Shown: in pieces, positions 33,418 through 42,326 of the stretch
Layout: each line of letters begins with the position of its first letter
Position numbering within the stretch: position 1 is the first letter of the stretch
Source of the DNA: Thalassotalea_H castellviae
GTDB taxonomy: Bacteria > Pseudomonadota > Gammaproteobacteria > Enterobacterales > Alteromonadaceae
Assembly (NCBI RefSeq): GCF_031846185.1
Contig: NZ_JAVRIF010000004.1
Location: forward strand, 1 to 64,000
Direction: 5' to 3'
Length of the DNA stretch: 64,000 nucleotides
The notes under the pieces: model-generated
Told to the model about the DNA's origin: nothing
Seen by the model: only the letters and a program-made list of their open reading frames with translations
Database searches by the model: none
Made by a program: the position numbers and the translations under genes

Positions 33418-35652
33418 TTAAAAGTTATAGCTTACTTCAGCCCAAGCACTCATGCCTTCGGCAGGTAAACGATTCATTACAGTAATATCACTACCTTTGA
33501 CACGGTTGTATCCGCCTAAATGGTTTCGATATTCATTATCAAAAATATTATCGACACCTGCGCGTAAGGTCACTTGATTGTTTAGATAATATTGAAAATC
33601 AACATTGATCACGCCATAGCCTGCGCTCTCTTGTTCATTATTAGTCACAGCAACCTTATCAGTGGAAGCTGCAAATACAATGGCAAGATTCGTTGACCAT
33701 TCATCACTTGAGTAACTCGCATTAACTTGGCCATTTAACGGCGCAATGCGATATAAGTTATCATGAATATCACGGCGCTCGCCTCTGACAAAGCTAACAA
33801 TAGTCGATAAACGCAAATGTTCATTCACTTGAACGTATCCGTCTAGATCTACACCGTATAATTTCGCATCGACATTATTAAACTGTAATGGGTTATCATC
33901 ACCAGACATCATGTTCGCCATCATACTTGCCGACATTTCATCCATCCCTAAGGGCGTACCTTGAATATAATCATCAATTTTTTGATAGAAAATATGCGGG
34001 GCAAAGCGAACATTATTTGATTGATAGGTTAACCCCAAATCTAATTGTTGCGCTGTTTCCGATTTAAGGTTGATATTACCAATATAGGTATTTCCATCGG
34101 CTAATCCGCCCGTCGCTTCCATGGGTGTCCATAAGTATCGTTCTTGATAAGAAGGTGCCCTATTTTTTAACCCTAAGCCAATGTACATCGACAACAGCTC
34201 ATTTAATTGGGTATCGATGCTTAAAGCAATGTCGAAATTATTGTCAGTAACACTCCTATCGGCTTGATTAAATCCATCGCGTAAATCAATCGCAAGTTCT
34301 GACATTGTCGGCATTGGCATAGTGTCATCCATATCCATGGAGCTATTCATGTCCATGTTTTCATCCATGCCCATATCCATGTCGCTTGGCATCTGCATCA
34401 TTGCCATAGACGTTGATACTTTGTCAGCATTTGCTTGTGCTCGTTTATAACGTAAGCCTAATTGAACTTGTGTATTATCAAACTGTTGTTGCCATTCAAC
34501 AAAAGCGCCAAAACGATTGTCTTCAACACCGTTAAAGTTAACCACTTCAAACATCATATTATTTGGGTTAGTGATCACAGAATCATGCTCAGCTAAGTAT
34601 CCATCTACACCGATACGTAAATCACCATAAGAAAACGATTGCTCCAGCGATAATTTAAAATCGGTTGTTGTGGCACTGGCGTTATTACGTCGATATTTTG
34701 TGGGGTCATCATTGGTTCGCATCAAAAAGTTTGTCATACCATGATCCGCATCTAGGTAACCTAATAACCAATTCGCTTGCCAATTACCTAGCATAAAGTG
34801 GCCATCGAAATTAACGCGATGACTAAAAATATATTCAATATCCATAGGCAATGCCGGCGTGCCAGAATCTTGCGTGTCGGTATAGTGATAACTAAAACCC
34901 GTTTCACTTGCGTGACCAAAATAACGAAGATCTGTACCAAATTGACGCTTTTCAAAATCGCTAGGTGAAATTGTATCTCCACCTCCACTTTCCATACTAT
35001 CGCCCGCTTGCCAATTTCCATAAAACAAACCAGCTAAATCTCCTTTAGCGAGATTGACGACAGACGATAAAGTACCCGCGTTATTATTACTTCGAATACC
35101 GGATTGAATATCACCAGTTGATTGCCAATCGTCACTATTATTACTTTCTGCCTTGCGCATTTTAATGTCGATTGCACCACCTAATGTATTGATCCCCGCG
35201 GAAACCGGTGCGATCCCGCGATAGATTGTCATAGCATCGACAATTAATGGCGTTGAATAACTTAAGGGAGTATCCATGGCATTTGGACCTGCACCAATTA
35301 TCGTATGACCATTTAAAGTGGCGGATAATCTATCTCCATAAAGCCCTCGATATTGAGCAATTCCCGTAACCGGTCCATTGGTATTTACATTGGCTCCCGG
35401 TACAGATGTTAACCAATTCGCTAAATCAGGCTCTGTAGTTTTACCTTGAGCATAACTTTCATTATTCTCTAACCCAATATGATGACGTTGATTGGTAATG
35501 GTGATCACTTCGATATTTTTTAGCTTTTCTTTTTCGATAACATTAGGCGCATCAGCCCAAGCTTGGCTAGAAATAATTGTAGAGGAAAGCAATACCGCTT
35601 TGACTGCACATACGCTTGCTTTAATACGGAAAAATTGTCTGGGATATTTCAT
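33418..35652 (-). CDS. TonB-dependent outer-membrane receptor, probable copper type (OprC/NosA-like)
   Basis: A 744-residue outer-membrane receptor. A long signal peptide (to about 34, QAWA) precedes the plug domain (GLENNESYAQGKTTEPDLANW, GIAQYRGLYGDRLSATLNG, ISPVSAG-type IAPVSAGINTLGGAIDI) and a beta barrel ending in a terminal aromatic (EVSYNF). The TonB box is not obvious; KNIEVITIT is the best candidate. Around residues 414-446 lies a Met/Asp-rich loop (MPSDMDMGMDENMDMNSSMD), and many Met and His elsewhere, which suggest a soft metal such as copper. The plug layout resembles OprC and NosA. Its promoter region carries an FNR-like site and a palindrome, so it is likely induced at low oxygen. 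Iron-siderophore uptake is the main alternative. Confidence 0.85.
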   Translation of the reverse strand: MKYPRQFFRIKASVCAVKAVLLSSTIISSQAWADAPNVIEKEKLKNIEVITITNQRHHIGLENNESYAQGKTTEPDLANWLTSVPGANVNTNGPVTGIAQYRGLYGDRLSATLNGHTIIGAGPNAMDTPLSYSTPLIVDAMTIYRGIAPVSAGINTLGGAIDIKMRKAESNNSDDWQSTGDIQSGIRSNNNAGTLSSVVNLAKGDLAGLFYGNWQAGDSMESGGGDTISPSDFEKRQFGTDLRYFGHASETGFSYHYTDTQDSGTPALPMDIEYIFSHRVNFDGHFMLGNWQANWLLGYLDADHGMTNFLMRTNDDPTKYRRNNASATTTDFKLSLEQSFSYGDLRIGVDGYLAEHDSVITNPNNMMFEVVNFNGVEDNRFGAFVEWQQQFDNTQVQLGLRYKRAQANADKVSTSMAMMQMPSDMDMGMDENMDMNSSMDMDDTMPMPTMSELAIDLRDGFNQADRSVTDNNFDIALSIDTQLNELLSMYIGLGLKNRAPSYQERYLWTPMEATGGLADGNTYIGNINLKSETAQQLDLGLTYQSNNVRFAPHIFYQKIDDYIQGTPLGMDEMSASMMANMMSGDDNPLQFNNVDAKLYGVDLDGYVQVNEHLRLSTIVSFVRGERRDIHDNLYRIAPLNGQVNASYSSDEWSTNLAIVFAASTDKVAVTNNEQESAGYGVINVDFQYYLNNQVTLRAGVDNIFDNEYRNHLGGYNRVKGSDITVMNRLPAEGMSAWAEVSYNF

Positions 35653-35729
35653 CGATAAATCACTTAGCTGTTTTAATTGGGGCTATTTTGTAAGTAAATA
35701 AATCTGAAAACAAAGGGAACATGAGAAAG

Positions 35730-35746
35730 TGCGACATTATGTCGCA
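35730..35746 (-). promoter_or_regulatory. Perfect 17-base palindrome over a candidate -10 element
   Basis: TGCGACAT-T-ATGTCGCA is a perfect inverted repeat centred 86 bases before the TonB receptor start. Its centre contains CATAAT on the minus strand, a candidate -10 hexamer (35736-35741). A repressor bound here would block the promoter. I do not recognise the regulator from the sequence. Confidence 0.6.
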
Positions 35747-35763
35747 GAAAATCAACGCTAAAC

Positions 35764-35777
35764 TTGACGCACATCAA
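35764..35777 (-). promoter_or_regulatory. FNR-like binding site upstream of the TonB receptor
   Basis: TTGAC-GCAC-ATCAA differs from the FNR/Anr consensus TTGAT-N4-ATCAA at one position. If CATAAT at 35736-35741 is the -10 element, transcription starts near 35729 and the site is centred at -41.5, the standard class II activator position. The remaining leader up to 36028, shared with the divergent protease gene, shows no other clear site. Confidence 0.55.
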
Positions 35778-36028
35778 ACTCGCTGATTTTTAAGCGATTA
35801 ATCACTATTAAAACGCTTCATTTAAAAAGAATAAAAGTTAAAATTTACTCGATAAAATCAGTAAGCAACTAACCACACTGACCAACAAGCAAAAACTTTT
35901 AAATAGTAATCATTTTTGTACTAATGTACTTTGTTATACTATTTCATCAGCCAATTATGTGTCGATAATTAATGACAATTACTGCAACGATGGCACAATA
36001 GTCTTGTGGAAAACAAAAAGGATAGTAA

Positions 36029-37282
36029 ATGAAGGGCTTAATAGGTTTGTTTCTAATATTGATCAGTCAGGTCAGTATTGCTGTTGAACAAGCAGAAACC
36101 ATTTTCAAACAACTTGCACCATCGCTTTACCAAATTAGATTAATCGACAAAGCAAGTGGGGAAAAATCATCCATTGGCTCAGGTTTTCAAATCAGTAGTG
36201 ATGGATTAATTGCAACGAATTATCATGTCATTTCGAGTTTTGCTCGCCACCCTGAAAAGTACCGAATTGAATATTTAGATAACAAAGGGAATAAAGCGTT
36301 ATTAACCTTAAAAAGTATCGATGTAATTAATGATTTGGCTTTAGTTAAACGAGAAACTGATGCCGAAATGCCATTTTTTGAGATTTCTCAAAATATTCCA
36401 ACGAAAGGCGAAGAGCTTTATTCGTTAGGGAATCCGCATGATCTTGGCATGATAGTCGTACCCGGTACCTATAACGGACTTAAAAAAGAATCATTTAACG
36501 ACCGTATTCATTTTACTGGCTCAGTCAATTCAGGGATGAGTGGCGGCCCTGTCGTTAACAAAGAGACACAAGTAGTGGGCATAAATGTCGCCACTTCTGG
36601 CAATCAAATTGGCTTTCTTGTTCCTCACGATAAACTATTAGCATTGATCTCCCAATACCAAAAAGGCGCCTTGCTCACCATCGAAGAACAAATGGAAAAT
36701 CAACTGCAAGCCAATCAAAAAGAATTAGTAGCGACTTTGTTAAGCAGTGACTGGCAATTAAAAAAACTTGGTGAAGGATTAATACCAACAATTGATGTGC
36801 CTTTTATCCGCTGTTGGGGGGAGTCAAATGCGGATAAAGACGACGCGCTCATTATGCTTGCCGTTGCTAATTGTTCTTTAGATGAAAATACCTACATAGC
36901 AGGCAATTTTTTCACAGGTTCATTAGAAATGGAATACCGTTTCATGCAAGCGAAAAAGTTATCTGATACAAAATTTTATCAATTATTCCAACGTCAGATA
37001 GCTCGAGTCATGCCAGGAAATAAAGCCGGTAAAGACGATGTGTCTGAGTTTGAATGCCAGCACGACATTATTATGCCTGAGCACCAAAATATTAATAATA
37101 AAGCCGTTTTCTGTACAAGAGCTTATAAAGATTTTGCTGATTTGTACGATGTATTGTATCTGGGCGTATCAATAGACAGACATGATCAAGCGTTACTTAG
37201 TCATTTTACTTTTGCCGGTGTTTCACAAAAAAGTGCCCAAGCGTTTACTAAGAAATTTATGGAGTCTGTCTCATGGAAATAA
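36029..37282 (+). CDS. Exported trypsin-like (S1C/HtrA-like) serine protease without PDZ
   Basis: A 417-residue protein with a signal peptide (residues 1-18, ending VSIA). The trypsin-like domain (about 35-215) has a complete triad: His in GLIATNYHVISSF, Asp in INDLALVK and Ser in NSGMSGGPVV. No PDZ domain follows; instead about 190 residues (220-417) form an unfamiliar C-terminal region with four Cys (RCWGE, NCSLD, ECQHD, VFCTR) that may form disulfides. AAAGGA precedes the ATG. Its 3' end overlaps the FHA gene by ten bases, so the two are made together. It probably acts in the periplasm as a regulated or stress protease. Confidence 0.8.
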   Translation: MKGLIGLFLILISQVSIAVEQAETIFKQLAPSLYQIRLIDKASGEKSSIGSGFQISSDGLIATNYHVISSFARHPEKYRIEYLDNKGNKALLTLKSIDVINDLALVKRETDAEMPFFEISQNIPTKGEELYSLGNPHDLGMIVVPGTYNGLKKESFNDRIHFTGSVNSGMSGGPVVNKETQVVGINVATSGNQIGFLVPHDKLLALISQYQKGALLTIEEQMENQLQANQKELVATLLSSDWQLKKLGEGLIPTIDVPFIRCWGESNADKDDALIMLAVANCSLDENTYIAGNFFTGSLEMEYRFMQAKKLSDTKFYQLFQRQIARVMPGNKAGKDDVSEFECQHDIIMPEHQNINNKAVFCTRAYKDFADLYDVLYLGVSIDRHDQALLSHFTFAGVSQKSAQAFTKKFMESVSWK

Positions 37283-38235
37283 TTGTCGAAGAGATCAGTC
37301 GAGGGCAAAAATTGCTCGGCCGTCATAAATTCAATAAAAATAGCATTAGTATTGGTCGTGGTTATCATAGTGATATTATTTTATCTGACCCACATGTCTG
37401 TGCTGAACACTTATCGATAGAATTCGATGGTGATAATTGGCGAGTGGTTGATTTAGATAGTATAAATGGCTGTTTTTTGGGAGAAGGTAAAAAACCTGCA
37501 AACGGTCATATTATTCACTCTGGCGATGTTATCACCATAGGTAAAAGCCAGATCCGTATTGTATTTCCACATCACCCAGTCGTTGACAGTATCACTCTGA
37601 GTCCATTTGAAAATTTGATCAACTTAACTAAGCAACCACTGGTATTAACCATTAATGTCGTTGTTTTTGCTCTTTTAACCGGTTGGATGTTCTTTTTAAA
37701 TAACCCGAAAGAAGTAAACTTTACTCAATTATTTGTGCCTGCGGTCGGTATAACCTTAATGTTTGCCATTTGGCCAGCTGCCGTTGCTTTAGTGTCACAC
37801 TTAACCAAACATGACGCGCGAATTTTTACACAATTAGGTATTTGTTTTGTTTTTTACAATTTAAGTTGGGTAATAGACTTTCTTGAAGCATTGGTAAATT
37901 TCAACACGTCAAGCCAATCACTTCTTCCACATATGATCATTGTCTTGCCAATAGCCTTAGCGTTTTGTTTATTTTGGCTAAATTGCCATATAGGTTTCCA
38001 TATGGGTAAAGTAAGAAGAATAGTTGTTGCGGCTTCTTTAACAACGTTATTATTTGGCGGTACTTTCCTGATCCAGCTTAGTAAAAAGCCTGATTTTAGT
38101 GTGAGACCGCAATTTAACTCTACGTTGCTCACACCAAACTTTATGTTAGCGCCAAGTAACAATGTTGACGAATTTATTGAAAACAGTAATGAACTATTTA
38201 AAAACGTGCAAACTTCAAAAAATAAAGATGATTAA
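37273..38235 (+). CDS. FHA-domain multi-span membrane protein
   Basis: A 320-residue protein. Residues 20-95 are an FHA phosphothreonine-binding domain (SIGRGYHSDIILSDPHVCAE, then HLSIEF, DSINGCFLG, ITIGKSQIRI). Five hydrophobic segments follow (about 117-139, 155-180, 187-212, 218-245 and 250-269), and a soluble tail of about 50 residues ends the protein. The FHA domain should be cytoplasmic and recognise a phosphorylated partner. It overlaps the exported protease gene by ten bases, so the two probably form one system across the inner membrane. No kinase or phosphatase gene lies next to it. Confidence 0.82.
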   Translation: MEIIVEEISRGQKLLGRHKFNKNSISIGRGYHSDIILSDPHVCAEHLSIEFDGDNWRVVDLDSINGCFLGEGKKPANGHIIHSGDVITIGKSQIRIVFPHHPVVDSITLSPFENLINLTKQPLVLTINVVVFALLTGWMFFLNNPKEVNFTQLFVPAVGITLMFAIWPAAVALVSHLTKHDARIFTQLGICFVFYNLSWVIDFLEALVNFNTSSQSLLPHMIIVLPIALAFCLFWLNCHIGFHMGKVRRIVVAASLTTLLFGGTFLIQLSKKPDFSVRPQFNSTLLTPNFMLAPSNNVDEFIENSNELFKNVQTSKNKDD

Positions 38236-38261
38236 CATGTCTTTATAAGTTATACCGCCGT

Positions 38262-38300
38262 AAAAAAGCTCAAGTATCTTATAGATATTTGAGCTTTTTT
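38262..38300 (+). terminator. Strong rho-independent terminator of the protease-FHA operon
   Basis: AAAAAAGCTCAAGTATC (38262-38278) pairs with GATATTTGAGCTTTTTT (38284-38300), leaving a five-base loop; the 3' arm ends in six T. It can work in both directions, serving the convergent gene at 38388 too. Confidence 0.9.
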
Positions 38301-38387
38301 CTTTCAGCGTATAACCCAAACAGTGAGTAACCAGTAACGCTTTAATCAATGAGCTAACGTGATTTTATTTACAGCGACGCTCTACGC

Positions 38388-39317
38388 TTAATTTACTTGT
38401 TTATTTAAAAAAGACTTATCAACAAATTTTTCTTTGAGGTATTGCTGTAATTTAAGTAAATCTTTCTCAGGAAACCATTTTTTATGCGCTAAATAGTAAT
38501 CTTTACTGTGATACATAGTGGCTAAAATATCATTAATTGCTTTAATCGCCTTTGCGCCTTCTTCACTTTTTGAACAACTAATGTGAGCAATCAAATAAGG
38601 AGGAGCACCCGCGATAGCATGTTGTTCTAATAAAGCTTTTTGAGCTGGATTAGGATTAATATCAATGGGTAGTGCTAATAAATAGTCTACTCTATTTGCG
38701 TAAAGCATAGCTTCAAGCGCGGTGACTCTATTTACGCCGCCTCTAAAATAGATATTTTTTTCTGCTAATTTATCGATTTCAACATCCAAAAAAGGACCAA
38801 AAGAAACCCCTTTGGCAAGTCCGATAATTTTTTCAGGAGTGTGCTCAAATACCGCTTTTAAACTGGTTATTTCACCATTTTCATCAAATAAGTGTTTAGC
38901 TAACCTAGTACTTTGATTATAACGAAAAAGTTTATGGGTTAAGTAAAAAGCTTGCGGTGTTGAGAATAAAGAATATTTTTGACGCGACTCAAGTTTTGCA
39001 CGATTTGCGGCACAAGCATTTGGTGTTGTTTTCAGCACTTGTTCGATACGTTTAATCGACATGCGTTGAACTTCAATGTCATACTGCGTTAATTGCGCGA
39101 TGACACGACTTTCAATATAAGTAGCAACTGACGTCGTTGGCGCTGTCATCGTCAATAGATTAAGGTTTTCTTTTTTGTCTTCCACTAACCAAACAAGCGA
39201 TTTTTTGACGTCCTTTTGCACTGGCAGTACAACTGTTTGAGCATTAACAAAAGCCGCAATCGATAAAGATAAAATAAAGAAAACAAACGTTAATATATAA
39301 CTGTTTAGCGCTTTCAA
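38388..39317 (-). CDS. Periplasmic binding protein-like protein (TIGR02285 type)
   Basis: A 309-residue exported protein with a signal peptide (residues 1-26, ending FVNA). The rest resembles the solute-binding fold used by family 3 binding proteins, with the pattern NLLTMTAPTTSVATYIESRV, then NACAANRAKLESRQKYSLFS, and AMLYANRVDYLLALP. It fits a group of uncharacterised periplasmic proteins of marine gammaproteobacteria. Two Cys (NACAAN and ISCSKS) may form a disulfide. No transporter is adjacent. It lies 64 bases after trpS on the same strand and has its own likely promoter. Confidence 0.65.
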   Translation of the reverse strand: MKALNSYILTFVFFILSLSIAAFVNAQTVVLPVQKDVKKSLVWLVEDKKENLNLLTMTAPTTSVATYIESRVIAQLTQYDIEVQRMSIKRIEQVLKTTPNACAANRAKLESRQKYSLFSTPQAFYLTHKLFRYNQSTRLAKHLFDENGEITSLKAVFEHTPEKIIGLAKGVSFGPFLDVEIDKLAEKNIYFRGGVNRVTALEAMLYANRVDYLLALPIDINPNPAQKALLEQHAIAGAPPYLIAHISCSKSEEGAKAIKAINDILATMYHSKDYYLAHKKWFPEKDLLKLQQYLKEKFVDKSFLNKQVN

Positions 39318-39381
39318 TACTTTATCCTTTTATTTGTTAAGTGTCTTAAAACCGAATAAATATAGCTGTTTATCGCAAACG

Positions 39382-40386
39382 TTATGGTTTAGCAATAAAA
39401 CCAACGGCATCGTAAACTGAAGTCAAAATTTTACTGGCACGCTCTGAAGCTTTTTCTGCACCATTTCGCATGACTTGCTCCATTAGAGCTTGATCATTAC
39501 GATACTGATGATACTTTTCTTGGATCGGCTCTAGCATGGCAACAACAGCATCCGCTACATCACCTTTTAAATGACCGTACATTTTATCTTCGTATTGAGG
39601 CACTAATTGTTCAACTGTTTGCCCTGTTGCACAAGACAAGAGCGATAACAAATTAGACACACCTGGCTTTTCTTCAATATTAAAATAGATACGGGCTTGC
39701 TCATCGGAATCCGTCACAGCACGTTTTATCTTTTTAGCAATTTTTTTCGGCTCTTCTAACAAGCCAATAAAATTACCTGGATTCGTATCAGACTTTGACA
39801 TTTTCTTAGTCGGCTCAAGCAAACTCATTACTCGAGCGCCATGTTCTGGAATATAGGGATCAGGAACAACAAAAACATCACCATGTAAATTATTAAAACG
39901 CGTAGCAATATCACGTGCTAACTCAAGATGCTGCTTTTGATCATCACCAACAGGCACACGGTCTGCACGATATAGTAAAATATCTGCCGCCATTAACACC
40001 GGATAAGTAAACAATCCTGAATTCATATTCGCTTCAGATTTTTGTGACTTATCTTTGTATTGAGTCATTCTATTTAACTCACCCATTTGCGTGTAGCAAC
40101 TTAAAACCCAACTCAATTGGGCATGCTCTGGCACATGAGACTGAATAAATATCGTACTTTTCTCAGGATCAACGCCACAAGCTAAGTATAAAGCTAAACC
40201 ATCAAGTGTAGCTTTACGTAACGCAGCAGGATCAGGTCGAACAGTAATAGCATGTTGATTCACTAACATGTAATAGCAGTTATGTGAATCTTGCATATTT
40301 ACCCACTGCTTAAGCGCGCCTAAATAATTACCAATGGTTAATTCACCCGATGGCTGACAGCCACTTAATACAACAGGTTTACTCAT
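39382..40386 (-). CDS. trpS: Tryptophanyl-tRNA synthetase
   Basis: Charges tRNA-Trp with tryptophan using ATP in the cytoplasm. The 334-residue class I enzyme shows the HIGH-equivalent region GCQPSGELTIGNYLGAL near the start, the Trp-binding part YPVLMAADILLYRADRVPVG, and the KMSKS loop in PTKKMSKSDTNPG near 195. The length is normal. It follows rpe after 61 bases, as in many gammaproteobacteria (rpe-gph-trpS), but gph is absent here. Confidence 0.97.
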   Translation of the reverse strand: MSKPVVLSGCQPSGELTIGNYLGALKQWVNMQDSHNCYYMLVNQHAITVRPDPAALRKATLDGLALYLACGVDPEKSTIFIQSHVPEHAQLSWVLSCYTQMGELNRMTQYKDKSQKSEANMNSGLFTYPVLMAADILLYRADRVPVGDDQKQHLELARDIATRFNNLHGDVFVVPDPYIPEHGARVMSLLEPTKKMSKSDTNPGNFIGLLEEPKKIAKKIKRAVTDSDEQARIYFNIEEKPGVSNLLSLLSCATGQTVEQLVPQYEDKMYGHLKGDVADAVVAMLEPIQEKYHQYRNDQALMEQVMRNGAEKASERASKILTSVYDAVGFIAKP

Positions 40387-40447
40387 GAGTTCTCTTTACC
40401 TAAATACGATTTATTTAAAAAAATTGATCAACTTAACCAATTTTAGC

Positions 40448-41122
40448 TTATTGTTTCACTGTTGCGAGTTGTGCTCGCATTTCATCTATTGCTTGCTGAT
40501 AATCATCTTTTGAAAAAATAGCCGAACCTGCAACAAACATATCTGCACCCGCCGCCGCTATTTCGGCAATATTATCGGCCTTAACGCCACCATCTACTTC
40601 TAATCGAATATCTCGACCACTAGCTACAATTTTCTCACGTACCAACTTAATTTTATCTAAAGTTGTCGGGATAAATGATTGTCCGCCAAAACCTGGATTT
40701 ACAGACATTAGTAAAATTACATCAAGCTTATCCATGACAAAATCTAAACAATGCAAAGGGGTGGCTGGATTTAACACTAGGCCAGCCTTACAGCCATGAT
40801 CTTTAATCAATTGCAACGTTCTATCGATATGATCACTGCCTTCAGGATGAAAAGTAATAATATCAGCGCCGGCTTTGGCAAAACTAGGGATAAGACTATC
40901 GACTGGTTTTACCATCAAATGCACATCAATGGGAGCCGTAATACCATAATCGCGTAATGACTGACAAATCATCGGACCAAACGTTAAATTAGGGACAAAG
41001 TGATTATCCATGACATCAAAATGAATGACATCAGCTCCCGCTTTGAGGACATTAGCAACATCTTCACCTAAACGAGCGAAATCAGCTGAAAGAATGGAAG
41101 GCGCAATTAAATATGATGACAT
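40448..41122 (-). CDS. rpe: Ribulose-phosphate 3-epimerase
   Basis: Interconverts ribulose 5-phosphate and xylulose 5-phosphate in the pentose phosphate pathway. The 224-residue TIM barrel contains the metal and substrate motifs APSILSADFARLGED, VIHFDVMDNHFVPNLTFGP, DVHLMV, LLMSVNPGFGGQSFIP and LEVDGGV. The length is normal. It precedes trpS and is the usual partner of dam in this chromosomal neighbourhood, although here three other genes separate them. Confidence 0.97.
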   Translation of the reverse strand: MSSYLIAPSILSADFARLGEDVANVLKAGADVIHFDVMDNHFVPNLTFGPMICQSLRDYGITAPIDVHLMVKPVDSLIPSFAKAGADIITFHPEGSDHIDRTLQLIKDHGCKAGLVLNPATPLHCLDFVMDKLDVILLMSVNPGFGGQSFIPTTLDKIKLVREKIVASGRDIRLEVDGGVKADNIAEIAAAGADMFVAGSAIFSKDDYQQAIDEMRAQLATVKQ

Positions 41123-41571
41123 TATTTTCCCCTTTAAAAAACAGCGCTACTTTACCTAAAACACGACTAAAAATGAAGCATAAAGACAAATTTGGCTATT
41201 TTATTTTTTAAGATTAATTATTTTTATCTCAGGATAAAAAAGCATCTTGCTGCAAGACTAAACGTCCTATTTTGAACGTTTTTTATAAAGATGTCTCTGT
41301 TACTTTTTATTGAAAATAGAGCTCATCCACTATTTTTGAAAGGTAAAGTAAATTAACGATTAACAAATATTTATCCTACTATTAACCATAATAAACTATG
41401 CACCTTTTTTGATCATTGTTGAAACACTCGCACTATTATTGATCACAGGAAAATTGATTTTCTTAATTAAAAACCTCTAATCAATTGATTTTAAATATAA
41501 ATATTTTTTTTGTTATTCAGGCACTCTCTTTGCAATCTCAAAGTAACAAAAATAAACTAAATGAGAATCAC
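41123..41571. other. Long AT-rich leader between rpe and the porin gene
   Basis: This holds the rpe promoter on the minus strand and a long leader of the porin gene on the plus strand. TCTTGCTGCAAGA (41252-41264) is a short palindrome. TGATCA occurs twice near 41410 and 41443. I see no gene, and no riboswitch fold that I can name. Confidence 0.5.
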
Positions 41572-42246
41572 ATGAAAAAAACACTATTAAATATCGCACT
41601 CTCTTCAACTCTTTTAACTGCTTCTATCGCTTCATTTAATGCTAGTGCCGAAGAAGGCCTTGCAGGTATTGAAGGATTAAGTGGCAACGTAGGCGTTGTA
41701 TCACAATACTTTTTCCGTGGTATAGCACAAACGACGACTGCTTCTGCAAGCGGTGGCTTAGACCTTGAAAAAGGTGGTTTTTACGCAGGTACTTGGGCTG
41801 CGGATGTACAAGATGGTATCGAAGTTGATTTCTACGCGGGTTACGGAGTAGAAACAGACAGCGGTCTTAGTTTAAGTGCTGGCTTCACAACTTATCAATA
41901 CACAGGTGATTTTGATTCGGCATATAATGAAATTAACTTAAGCGCTGCTTATGGTATTTTCTCACTTTCATACAATGTTGGTACTCACGAAGAAGATAAA
42001 GACTTAGGTATTGACGAGTCTGATTATGATTTTATTTCATTAACCTTAGAAGGCGATTCTGGACTTTATGCGACTCTTGGTTCTTGGGGTAAAGATTTTG
42101 AAGGTGAATACGTTGAACTTGGATACGGCACATCTATTTCTGGCTTTGATATTGGTGTGGCATTAATTTCTAATTCAGAAGAATTAGATGTTGAATCAGG
42201 TAAAGGCGAAGAATCATTAGTATTAAGCATCGGCGCTTCTTTTTAA
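41572..42246 (+). CDS. TorF-family putative outer-membrane porin
   Basis: A 224-residue exported protein with a signal peptide (MKKTLLNIALSSTLLTASIA...ASA, cleaved near 26). The rest is alternating beta strands typical of small barrels, opening GNVGVVSQYFFRGIAQTTTA, which is the hallmark of the TIGR02001/TorF family of marine bacteria; then EKGGFYAGTWAADVQDG and EVDFYAGYG. It ends with the aromatic residue of LVLSIGASF, as outer-membrane proteins do. GAGA lies nine bases before the ATG. The substrate is unknown. A strong terminator follows. Confidence 0.85.
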   Translation: MKKTLLNIALSSTLLTASIASFNASAEEGLAGIEGLSGNVGVVSQYFFRGIAQTTTASASGGLDLEKGGFYAGTWAADVQDGIEVDFYAGYGVETDSGLSLSAGFTTYQYTGDFDSAYNEINLSAAYGIFSLSYNVGTHEEDKDLGIDESDYDFISLTLEGDSGLYATLGSWGKDFEGEYVELGYGTSISGFDIGVALISNSEELDVESGKGEESLVLSIGASF

Positions 42247-42285
42247 GTCGAGATTATTAAAGTATCTCTACCCTTAACAATTATT

Positions 42286-42314
42286 AAAACGCATAGTTTA
42301 TCTATGCGTTTTTT
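42286..42314. terminator. Bidirectional rho-independent terminator
   Basis: AAAACGCATAG (42286-42296) pairs with CTATGCGTTTT (42302-42312), with T runs on both strands. It separates the convergent porin and ion-channel-like genes. Confidence 0.9.
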
Positions 42315-42326
42315 AGTTTATATTCG

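Noticed and set aside
38388..39317. An amino acid ABC transporter
   Set aside because: Only a binding-protein-like product is present, with no permease or ATPase gene near it.
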